Positions 5,396 through 10,173 of a stretch of 10,173 bases of DNA are shown here, piece by piece. The stretch comes from DATIGJ01 sp035644155 (GTDB taxonomy: Bacteria > Patescibacteriota > Microgenomatia > Levybacterales > UBA12049): contig DASQPC010000071.1 of NCBI GenBank assembly GCA_035644155.1, positions 1 through 10,173 of the forward strand, in the 5' to 3' direction. How positions within the stretch are numbered: position 1 is the stretch's first letter; each line of letters starts with the position of its first letter. The notes beneath the pieces are model-generated. The model made no database searches and was not told where the DNA came from. It saw only the letters and a list, made by a program, of their open reading frames with translations. A program made the translations under genes and the position numbers.

Positions 5396-5851
5396 ATGCC
5401 GCGCGAACTTCCATATCATTCTGTTAGTGATTTAGAAAAACAAAGATATTTAGCCAACCAGGTAAAAACGTTTTGTGAAGTTAATCCTGAAACATTTAAT
5501 CCTGCCCTTCATCTTCCTGCAGCAGAAAAGATTGCTGAATTACTTGATCCACTCTTAAAAAGCAGTATTCCTGTTTTTGATATTCCTCAGTATAGAATTG
5601 GAGAACAGCTTGTAAGCAAACATGCTTATCTTTTTAAAAAGAGCAGTGCTCTTATTTTTGAAGATGATTCTGATAATCCTGTACGTTCTAAAATCGTTCT
5701 CGATTATAATAGAGATAATTTAAAACCTGTTGCAATTAAGAAAGTTGATTCTTTTCTAAATCCTTATATAAATTATCGTCGTAACGAACCAAACATGCGT
5801 AGTCCAAAAACTATACGTACAATAACTCCCATTTGGCCTAGAGAATCTTAG
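5396..5851 (+). CDS. orphan of 151 residues in an operon with fic
   Basis: I do not recognise a family. The protein is hydrophilic, without signal peptide or membrane segment. Residues 9-50 look helical (SVSDLEKQRYLANQVKTF, then PAAEKIAELLDPLLK). A middle part (57-105) alternates strands and charged turns (VFDIPQYRIGEQLVSKHAYL, LIFEDDSDNP). The last 30 residues are basic and proline-containing (NYRRNEPNMRSPKTIRTIT, ending PIWPRES). The ATG lies five bases after the fic stop and there is no separate promoter or Shine-Dalgarno, so it should be cotranscribed with fic and translated by coupling. Because of this link it may be a partner, target or modulator of the Fic enzyme, but this is inference from position only. 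Confidence 0.75.
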   Translation: MPRELPYHSVSDLEKQRYLANQVKTFCEVNPETFNPALHLPAAEKIAELLDPLLKSSIPVFDIPQYRIGEQLVSKHAYLFKKSSALIFEDDSDNPVRSKIVLDYNRDNLKPVAIKKVDSFLNPYINYRRNEPNMRSPKTIRTITPIWPRES

Positions 5852-5873
5852 GCGACATGCAGGTACTACCTCT

Positions 5874-5902
5874 TTGGAAATGCAAACTGTTAGTTGTATA
5901 AT
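5874..5902 (+). promoter_or_regulatory. promoter of the 168-residue orphan
   Basis: TTGGAA (5874-5879) and a perfect TATAAT (5897-5902) are separated by 17 bases; the ATG is eight bases beyond the -10 box. A short palindrome, AGGTA-C-TACCT (5861-5871), sits just upstream of the -35 box and could be a regulator site. Confidence 0.75.
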
Positions 5903-5910
5903 ACTAGATT

Positions 5911-6417
5911 ATGAGTAGTTATGAGCGTCAAAGACCTCATCATGAGGGGCAAGAGCGACAAAAGATTGAGACAAAAGCTCAAAAAATTGCCAAAAATTTT
6001 GCGCAAGGTGTAGATGCTATCTTTGATCTATATCCAAAGGATACAAGCAGTGAACCCCTTACACAGGGTTTAAACATTGATTTTCTTAACTTAAGAGATG
6101 ATAAAAAACAAAATTTTTTTGAGCTTAGCCGTATTATTAATCCTGCTTCAGGAAAAACAGAAGGACATGAATTAGTGCTTGCAACGCTTGCTCCTGGCTC
6201 AGACAATGTAAATATGCAATTTTTTGAACCTGATCTAGAAGGAATTGTAAGGTTGCTGAAAGATTACCACGATCCCAATTATTTGAAAAATATGAAAAGA
6301 CATAATGAAGCCATAGCTATGGAAATAGAAATGGGACTTAATAAGCTACCAGCTGAAAACGAACAGATAGAAGACGCATTAAATAAAGCAAAAGATGCAA
6401 AACCAGGTTACTGGTAG
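5911..6417 (+). CDS. orphan of 168 residues, function unknown
   Basis: No family is recognised. The N-terminus (SSYERQRPHHEGQERQKIET) is strongly charged and histidine-containing. A central region (about 50-112) shows a strand-rich pattern (LNIDFLNLRDDKKQNFFEL, then GHELVLATLAPGSDNVNMQF), and the C-terminal third is helical and acidic (LEGIVRLLKDYHDP to EIEMGLNKLPAENEQIEDAL). There is no signal peptide or membrane segment, so it should be cytoplasmic. It has its own leaderless promoter and is followed after 33 bases by nadD, which has a separate extended -10. The coding sequence appears real: it is preceded by a strong promoter and has a protein-like composition, with no competing frame on the other strand. 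Confidence 0.72.
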   Translation: MSSYERQRPHHEGQERQKIETKAQKIAKNFAQGVDAIFDLYPKDTSSEPLTQGLNIDFLNLRDDKKQNFFELSRIINPASGKTEGHELVLATLAPGSDNVNMQFFEPDLEGIVRLLKDYHDPNYLKNMKRHNEAIAMEIEMGLNKLPAENEQIEDALNKAKDAKPGYW

Positions 6418-6435
6418 GTATTTGCCAATTATTTT

Positions 6436-6444
6436 TGCTACAAT
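6436..6444 (+). promoter_or_regulatory. extended -10 promoter of nadDE
   Basis: TGC-TACAAT (6436-6444) is an extended -10 element with no good -35 at the right distance. The nadD ATG is six bases downstream, as in the other leaderless genes here. Confidence 0.55.
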
Positions 6445-6450
6445 AGGCTC

Positions 6451-7065
6451 ATGAATATAGCAATTCTTGGGGGCAGCTTTGATCCTCCACATTTGGGACA
6501 CATCCTCATAGCCCAACAAGTCAAAGAATTACTCAATATGGATCAAATATGGCTTATGCCACTCTATCAAAAAGAGCAACAAGACAAAATATTTCACAAA
6601 ACACTTTCTCCTGTTGCTGACAGATTGCTGATGGCAAAATACCTTGAAAATGATTTCATCAAAATCTCAAAATATGAAATCGAGCACAACCAAACAAGTT
6701 ATACCGTTGATACGCTTGAGCAACTCGAGACGCTTTCTTCAAATGATGAATTTTACTGGATTACAGGAAGTGATCAACTTGCGGAATTCCAAAAATATTA
6801 TAAATGGGAAGAGCTTGTTCACAAACACAAACTGATTATTTTCCCACGAGAGCATATGTTGTGGCATCTTGAAGATAAAGTAAAGGAAGGTTTTAATTTG
6901 CAAATAATTCCCAAAAATGTTATTGTTTTAGACAATAAAGATCTTGTTCTGACAAATATTTCTTCACGAATCGTTCGGGAAAGAGTTAAAAAAGGCTTAT
7001 CCATTACTCATTTAGTTCCGAAAGCGGTTGAAGAATATATCAAAGGACAAAAGTTATATCAATAA
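6451..7065 (+). CDS. nadD: nicotinate-nucleotide adenylyltransferase
   Basis: The 204-residue protein joins ATP and nicotinate mononucleotide to make deamido-NAD in the cytoplasm. The nucleotidyltransferase signature GGSFDPPHLGH is at residues 7-17, with the (H/T)xGH histidines for ATP. TSYTVDTL (82-89) is the conserved substrate loop, ITGSDQL (104-110) and IIFPRE (129-134) are further family blocks, and NISSRIVRERVKKGLS (169-184) is the C-terminal ISSTxIR-like ATP site. The length is normal. Residues 37-60 diverge from the usual 'P...PHK' substrate loop (PLYQKEQQDKIFHK), which may mean altered substrate contacts. It is read from ATG 6451, six bases after an extended -10 element. nadE follows after six bases and catalyses the next step, so the two form an operon. 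Confidence 0.93.
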   Translation: MNIAILGGSFDPPHLGHILIAQQVKELLNMDQIWLMPLYQKEQQDKIFHKTLSPVADRLLMAKYLENDFIKISKYEIEHNQTSYTVDTLEQLETLSSNDEFYWITGSDQLAEFQKYYKWEELVHKHKLIIFPREHMLWHLEDKVKEGFNLQIIPKNVIVLDNKDLVLTNISSRIVRERVKKGLSITHLVPKAVEEYIKGQKLYQ

Positions 7066-7071
7066 GTAATC

Positions 7072-7842
7072 ATGTTAGCTATAAATCCCGACCAAGAGAG
7101 AAAAAAAATCGTTAATTTCTTGCAGCAAACTTTCACAGAACAAAATATTCATAAAGCTGTTATTGGTTTATCAGGAGGAATTGATTCGACAACATCTTTT
7201 TTCTTACTCAAAGAAGCGCTCTCGCCAAAAAATATTATTGTTGCTCATTTGTACTATTTCAAACCTGTCTTCTCTGAAATAGAAAAAGTAGTTAGACAAA
7301 GTGGCATTCCACCAGAAAATATTTATCTGCTTTCAATCAAAAGTGCTGTGGATGAAATTGTTACTTTGCAACAAATTGAAGAGGATGAGTCTGGAAAAAT
7401 GAGAATCGGTAATATCGCTGCGCGCATGCGGATGATTATCCTTTTTGATCTCGCAAAAAAGTATAATGCACTTGTCTGTGGAACAGAAAACAAATCAGAA
7501 AATTTACTTAGTTACTTTACTCGTTTTGGTGATCAAGCATCTGATATTGAACCAATTGAGCATCTTTATAAAACGCACGTATATCAATTAGCAAAGCATT
7601 TAGGAGTGCCGGATATTCTTCTTAATCAACAACCGACAGCAGGTCTTTGGCACGGGCAAACAGATGAAGGTGAGTTTGGGTTTAGCTATCAGGAAGCAGA
7701 TCAAGTATTGTATTTCCATTTGGAAAAAGGCCTTTCAAGTGAAGAAATTGAGAGACAAGGTTTACGTAATGCAAAAAAAATATTGGAATGGCGAGAAAAA
7801 AATCTCTTCAAACATCAAGTTCCTTATGTCATTAAGCATTAA
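7072..7842 (+). CDS. nadE: NH3-dependent NAD synthetase
   Basis: The 256-residue enzyme amidates deamido-NAD to NAD with ATP and ammonia. The PP-loop SGGIDS (34-39) binds ATP pyrophosphate. IGNIAARMRM (112-121), CGTENKSE (136-143), the loop around FTRFGDQASDIEP (149-161) and PTAGLWHGQTDE (188-199) are all signatures of NadE. The length fits the short ammonia-dependent form; there is no N-terminal glutaminase domain, so ammonia must come from free ammonium or another source. It starts six bases after nadD without a Shine-Dalgarno of note and should be cotranscribed. No clear hairpin terminator was seen in the 29 bases before the converging gene. Identification is secure. Confidence 0.95.
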   Translation: MLAINPDQERKKIVNFLQQTFTEQNIHKAVIGLSGGIDSTTSFFLLKEALSPKNIIVAHLYYFKPVFSEIEKVVRQSGIPPENIYLLSIKSAVDEIVTLQQIEEDESGKMRIGNIAARMRMIILFDLAKKYNALVCGTENKSENLLSYFTRFGDQASDIEPIEHLYKTHVYQLAKHLGVPDILLNQQPTAGLWHGQTDEGEFGFSYQEADQVLYFHLEKGLSSEEIERQGLRNAKKILEWREKNLFKHQVPYVIKH

Positions 7843-7871
7843 GGGTATCCGATTAAAAATCTAAGAAGAAA

Positions 7872-8051
7872 TTAAGCTAAAACACGCTCTTCATATTCTT
7901 TATGTTTTATTAAGATTGTTTGTATATCTTCAATGGCAAGATCGAAATTTTGAGCAAGTTCTACCATTGGTAATTGATCTACTGTATAAAGCACATAGAT
8001 TGCTTCATTTCTATCAAACTCTTCACTTTTTTCGTATTTTTTCAATTCCAT
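7872..8051 (-). CDS. small helix-turn-helix-like protein (59 residues), possible autoregulator
   Basis: The frame reads MELKKYEKSEEFDRNEAIYV and then LPMVELAQNFDLAIEDIQTI, ending in KHKEYEERVLA. The segment from about residue 18 to 50 fits a helix-turn-helix similar to sigma-factor region 4 or small repressors (LPMVELAQNFDLAIEDIQTIL). No specific family is recognised. A longer start is possible at GTG 8066, but this codon lies inside a perfect inverted repeat, so ATG 8051 is preferred. No Shine-Dalgarno is visible. The dyad (8061-8090) ends ten bases before this ATG and overlaps the best promoter candidate (TTGACC 8093-8098, AATACT 8068-8073). This suggests that the protein may bind the dyad and control itself. 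The gene converges with nadE. Confidence 0.6.
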   Translation of the reverse strand: MELKKYEKSEEFDRNEAIYVLYTVDQLPMVELAQNFDLAIEDIQTILIKHKEYEERVLA

Positions 8052-8060
8052 AAAAGATTT

Positions 8061-8090
8061 TGCCACCAGTATTTTGGCGTACTGGTGGCA
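8061..8090. promoter_or_regulatory. perfect 11-bp inverted repeat, likely operator or leader hairpin
   Basis: TGCCACCAGTA (8061-8071) and TACTGGTGGCA (8080-8090) are perfect inverted arms around the eight bases TTTTGGCG. On the minus strand the repeat sits directly before the 59-codon gene and within its candidate promoter. No U-run follows on either strand, so it is not a standard terminator. Its arms are GC-richer than the surroundings. Confidence 0.7.
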
Positions 8091-8145
8091 TTGGTCAAAC
8101 GAGACTTCTCTAGATTAGCAGACAATTATTAAATTATTATTAAAT

Positions 8146-8174
8146 GTGACAGATTGAAAAAAGTTTGTTACAAT
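8146..8174 (+). promoter_or_regulatory. promoter of tRNA-Lys
   Basis: GTGACA (8146-8151) and TACAAT (8169-8174) are separated by 17 bases, and TGT directly before the -10 box gives an extended -10. Transcription would start about seven bases before the mature tRNA. Confidence 0.7.
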
Positions 8175-8187
8175 AGCAAAGTATTTT

Positions 8188-8259
8188 GGGCCACTAGCTC
8201 AATGGTAGAGCAGTACCCTCTTAAGGTATTGGTTCGGGGTTCGAGTCCCCGGTGGCTCA
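8188..8259 (+). tRNA. tRNA-Lys (anticodon CUU)
   Basis: The 72 bases fold as a full cloverleaf. The acceptor arm is GGGCCAC with GTGGCTC (one G-U pair), the D arm GCTC/GAGC around AATGGTA, the anticodon arm GTACC/GGTAT around CTCTTAA, the variable loop TGGTT, and the T arm CGGGG/CCCCG around TTCGAGT. The anticodon CTT (8220-8222) reads the lysine codon AAG, and the discriminator is A (8259). The CCA end is not encoded and must be added by tRNA nucleotidyltransferase. A truncated kinase gene starts 34 bases downstream on the opposite strand, so this tRNA may be an integration site. Confidence 0.95.
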
Positions 8260-8292
8260 CTCATCCTATAGTGCTCAGCACTGACCACGCTG

Positions 8293-8517
8293 CTATCTCT
8301 GATTAGCTTGTTGGTGCTTGCTAATTTTCAAGACAACATGCTTCCCATCACACGTTTTAGCAGGAGCAACATAATTATATGAAAGAGGAAATGGTGGTAG
8401 ACATCTTATATTCCATTCTTGTTCATAATTTTTAATGATCTCAGGAATATCCTCTACCCATTGTTTCCCTATATCTCCTCTCAGAGCAGTAATTTTTTTA
8501 ACAAATTCTTCATTCAT
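8293..8517 (-). pseudogene. N-terminal remnant of an APH(6)-like aminoglycoside kinase
   Basis: The 74 codons resemble the first quarter of the aminoglycoside/hydroxyurea resistance kinase family (PF04655, APH(6)-like). After an N-terminal helix (EFVKKITALRGDIGKQWVED) comes PPFPLSYNYVAPAKTCDGKH (41-60), the block typical of this family, and VVLKIS (61-66) with the ATP-binding lysine at K64. The frame then ends in unrelated residues (KHQQANQR). Complete enzymes have roughly 270 or more residues, so the catalytic HxD and DxD parts are missing and no active kinase can be made. The cut end points at the 3' end of tRNA-Lys, 33 bases away. No convincing promoter precedes ATG 8517. The most likely reading is a gene truncated by deletion or integration next to the tRNA. 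Confidence 0.7.
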
Positions 8518-8566
8518 AAAAGAAATATAACAAAGTAGCCATAGTTGCAGTATATCAAATAAGAAA

Positions 8567-8640
8567 CACTGGAGATCGAACTAAAAACATCTCGGAGGAT
8601 AGGCACTCTAACCCGAAATGTTTTAGGATTAGACTATTCA
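8567..8640 (-). other. possible decayed tRNA-like sequence
   Basis: Read on the minus strand, this gene-free stretch contains GGGTTAGAGTGCC, similar to the second half of a D arm, then a sequence like an anticodon arm around CCTCCGA, and AGTTCGATCTCC, similar to a T loop, in the right order and approximate spacing. The stems no longer pair properly and no 5' acceptor strand matches the 3' end, so it is not a working tRNA. The rest of 8518-8660 shows nothing else that I can support. Confidence 0.3.
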
Positions 8641-8660
8641 CTTTAATGCTAATATGCATA

Positions 8661-8688
8661 TTGACAATATCCAAATTAGGCATATACT
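8661..8688 (+). promoter_or_regulatory. promoter of the DUF4143 ATPase
   Basis: TTGACA (8661-8666) and TATACT (8683-8688) are separated by 16 bases. The ATG at 8695 is six bases after the -10 box, again predicting a leaderless message. Confidence 0.78.
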
Positions 8689-8694
8689 ATATAT

Positions 8695-9849
8695 ATGCTT
8701 CAAAGACATATAGAAGAAAAAGTTCAAGAATACCTATCAGAAGATAATCATAAGATATATTTTATCTGGGGTCCACGACGTTCAGGAAAAACAACTATCC
8801 TTAAAGATTTGGCTTCAAAATTGTCAGTACCCATATTTAATTTTGATCTCCTTTCAGATAGAGAACCATTTGCTCCCACTCGTGATACACTTGAAAAAAT
8901 TGCTTCAGCGCATAAAGTAATCCTTATTGATGAAGTGCAAAATTATCCTGAAAGTACTGTTGCTCTAAAAATCCTTTACGATGAATTTAATGTAAAAATT
9001 ATTGCAACAGGGAGCAGTGAAATACGACAAAAATCAACAGATTTTGATTCACTTGCTGGTAGATTTATTGAGAGCTATTGTTTACCACTCTCCCTCAAGG
9101 AAATTGATGACAATACGCAAATAGAAACATACGCTAAAGAGCCTTTTTATAAAAACCTTGCACATCAACTCCAAATTTTTGGATCGTATCCTGAAATATA
9201 CGCCAACACAACACTCTCTGAATCTGAAAGAATTGATTTATTACAAAATATTTTAGATACGTATGTATTAAAAGATATTATCAACATTTATGATTTAAAA
9301 AATGAAAAACTTGCAAAAGATATTTTAATCAAAATTGCATTACAAATAGGATCAGAAGTATCTGTAAGAGAACTTGCTGGTAGTTTAGGAGCAAACGCTG
9401 TAACAGTTTCCAATTATATTGAAATTTTTATAAAAAATTATATTCTTATTCCCCTTCCATCATTTAAGATAAATACCAGAAAAGCGGTTTCAGAAAATAG
9501 AAAATTGTACTTCTATGATTTAGGCATAAGAAATATCTTGGTCAAAGATTTTAGAGAGCTTGAGCTTCGTCCTGACAAAGGTGGTGTATTTGAAAATTTC
9601 ATTATCTCAGAAATTGAAAAAAAGAGAAGAAATAATCACGCAAAAGAAACCTTGTATTTTTATAGAGAATATGGAGGACAAGAAGTAGATCTTATCTTAG
9701 AAAACTATAAAAAAGAGTATGATTGTGTTGAAATAAAAGTAAATGCAAAAGGAGGTAATAAAGATATTTTTCCTCTACCACACACTTTTATAACAATAAA
9801 TACCCAAAACTATTTTAAAGAAATTACAAAACTCCTTCAAGAAAATTAA
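8695..9849 (+). CDS. AAA-type ATPase with C-terminal DUF4143 domain
   Basis: The 384-residue protein has a P-loop GPRRSGKT (26-33), Walker B VILIDE (75-80) followed by VQ, a sensor-like ATGSS (104-108) and the AGRF block (121-124) typical of the AAA_14 family. A helical middle with a winged-helix segment (VSVRELAGSLGANAVTVSNY, 222-241) leads into DUF4143, with GGVFENFI (296-303), GGQEVDLIL (327-335) and CVEIKVN (344-350). The E, D and ExK in these blocks match the PD-(D/E)xK nuclease-like core described for this family. Its role is unclear; such ATPases are widespread in accessory regions and in small or host-associated prokaryotes. It has its own leaderless promoter, no obvious operon partner and no clear terminator. 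The sequence appears full length and intact. Confidence 0.9.
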   Translation: MLQRHIEEKVQEYLSEDNHKIYFIWGPRRSGKTTILKDLASKLSVPIFNFDLLSDREPFAPTRDTLEKIASAHKVILIDEVQNYPESTVALKILYDEFNVKIIATGSSEIRQKSTDFDSLAGRFIESYCLPLSLKEIDDNTQIETYAKEPFYKNLAHQLQIFGSYPEIYANTTLSESERIDLLQNILDTYVLKDIINIYDLKNEKLAKDILIKIALQIGSEVSVRELAGSLGANAVTVSNYIEIFIKNYILIPLPSFKINTRKAVSENRKLYFYDLGIRNILVKDFRELELRPDKGGVFENFIISEIEKKRRNNHAKETLYFYREYGGQEVDLILENYKKEYDCVEIKVNAKGGNKDIFPLPHTFITINTQNYFKEITKLLQEN

Positions 9850-10069
9850 ACATTCTTTTCTTCATATATGGTCATTAATTGATCCCAAAATGCTAACGTT
9901 CGTTCGGCTCACTCACTTTTATAACCATAAGATTTTAGAATTACATTGAGCCACATTTTAGATTCCAAAAAATATAATTTCATACTCAAGTTTAGCTTTG
10001 CACCTAAAAGGAATAAAACCCTAAAGAATTCGGGGTACTCCTACCGAGTTGGCGCACATTTAGTAAACT
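9850..10069. other. intergenic stretch before an insertion sequence
   Basis: No gene is supported in these 220 bases. They contain GGCTCACTCA (9906-9915), which repeats the end of the tRNA-Lys region (8254-8263). GGCTCA/TGAGCC also forms a loose inverted repeat. A GC-richer block from 10032 (GGGGTACTCCTACCGAGTTG and on) may be the left end of the insertion sequence that follows. Confidence 0.4.
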
Positions 10070-10173
10070 ATGAATGTGTACAATTTGAAACAAATACCAA
10101 GGGAGGCACAGATTGAGAAGTTTCTCAAACGACTGTTGTTTGGTGTAAATATATATTGTCCTGTATGCAAGAC
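10032..10173 (+). mobile_element. left end of an IS1595-like insertion sequence
   Basis: The candidate terminal repeat starts at GGGG (10032) and runs to about 10057, 38 bases before a transposase start. Its base composition differs sharply from the AT-rich flank. The element leaves the window, so the right end and target duplication cannot be seen. The IS family is inferred from the transposase N-terminus. Confidence 0.45.
10070..10173 (+). CDS. 5' part of an IS1595-like transposase (zinc ribbon), cut by the window edge
   Basis: From ATG 10070 the frame is open to the edge for 34 complete codons. It reads MNVYNLKQIPREAQIEKFLK, then RLLFGVNIYCPVCKT. A short helical N-terminus followed by a CPxC knuckle is the start of the zinc-ribbon DNA-binding domain of IS1595/ISXO2-type transposases, which continues with a second cysteine pair and a DDE domain beyond the window. 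No Shine-Dalgarno is obvious. Other zinc-ribbon transposases remain possible. Confidence 0.6.
   Translation, partial: MNVYNLKQIPREAQIEKFLKRLLFGVNIYCPVCK

Noticed and set aside
8061..8090. Inverted repeat as a rho-independent terminator
   Set aside because: No T-run follows the stem on either strand, and the position in front of a start codon suits an operator or leader hairpin better.
1..10173. CRISPR array or tandem satellite repeats
   Set aside because: No regularly spaced repeats were seen on reading the window; only the pairwise repeats listed were found.

Overview
The window looks like a piece of an AT-rich bacterial chromosome, probably from a candidate-phyla-radiation (Patescibacteria-like) organism or something similarly reduced. 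Clues are the low GC content, short genes, many genes of no recognisable family, a tRNA gene without an encoded CCA, and promoters of the TTGACA/TATAAT type lying so close to the ATG that most messages should be leaderless. The lineage is inference; no marker gene in the window settles it. Intact genes fit the standard bacterial code (UGA not needed as a sense codon).

Layout. Positions 1-1241 are a scrapyard: a minus-strand gene running off the left edge (probable phospholipase-D-like domain), a small upstream ORF coupled to it, a decayed insertion sequence in which an IS3-type OrfA is joined in frame to the C-terminus of an IS630-type transposase, a GIY-YIG protein that lost its first strand, and a RelE-type toxin broken by a one-base frameshift. 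Positions 1512-2713 hold the RelB-like antitoxin of that toxin (minus strand) and, divergently, an apparently intact VapBC-like pair (CopG-type antitoxin plus PIN-domain ribonuclease). Both antitoxin promoters carry a 13-bp palindrome of form 5-3-5, and an imperfect direct repeat flanks the VapBC pair.

Positions 2852-6417 contain a 437-residue orphan on the minus strand, then divergently a Fic-domain adenylyltransferase with its own inhibitory motif and C-terminal winged helix, a 151-residue orphan five bases behind it, and a separately promoted 168-residue orphan. Positions 6451-7842 are the one housekeeping operon: nadD and nadE, the last two steps of NAD synthesis (nicotinate mononucleotide to deamido-NAD to NAD).

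Positions 7872-8694 contain a small minus-strand HTH-like protein with a perfect 11-bp dyad over its presumed promoter, a tRNA-Lys(CUU) with a good promoter, an N-terminal remnant of an APH(6)-like aminoglycoside kinase directly behind the tRNA, and a decayed tRNA-like sequence. Positions 8695-9849 encode an AAA-type ATPase with a DUF4143/nuclease-like C-terminus. The right edge enters another insertion sequence whose transposase starts with a zinc ribbon (IS1595-like).

Overall this is a small housekeeping core (NAD synthesis, tRNA) set in an accessory region of stress/toxin modules and IS debris. The parts least explained by known families are the three orphans around fic, the 64-codon protein with its dyad, and the repeat-flanked VapBC module.
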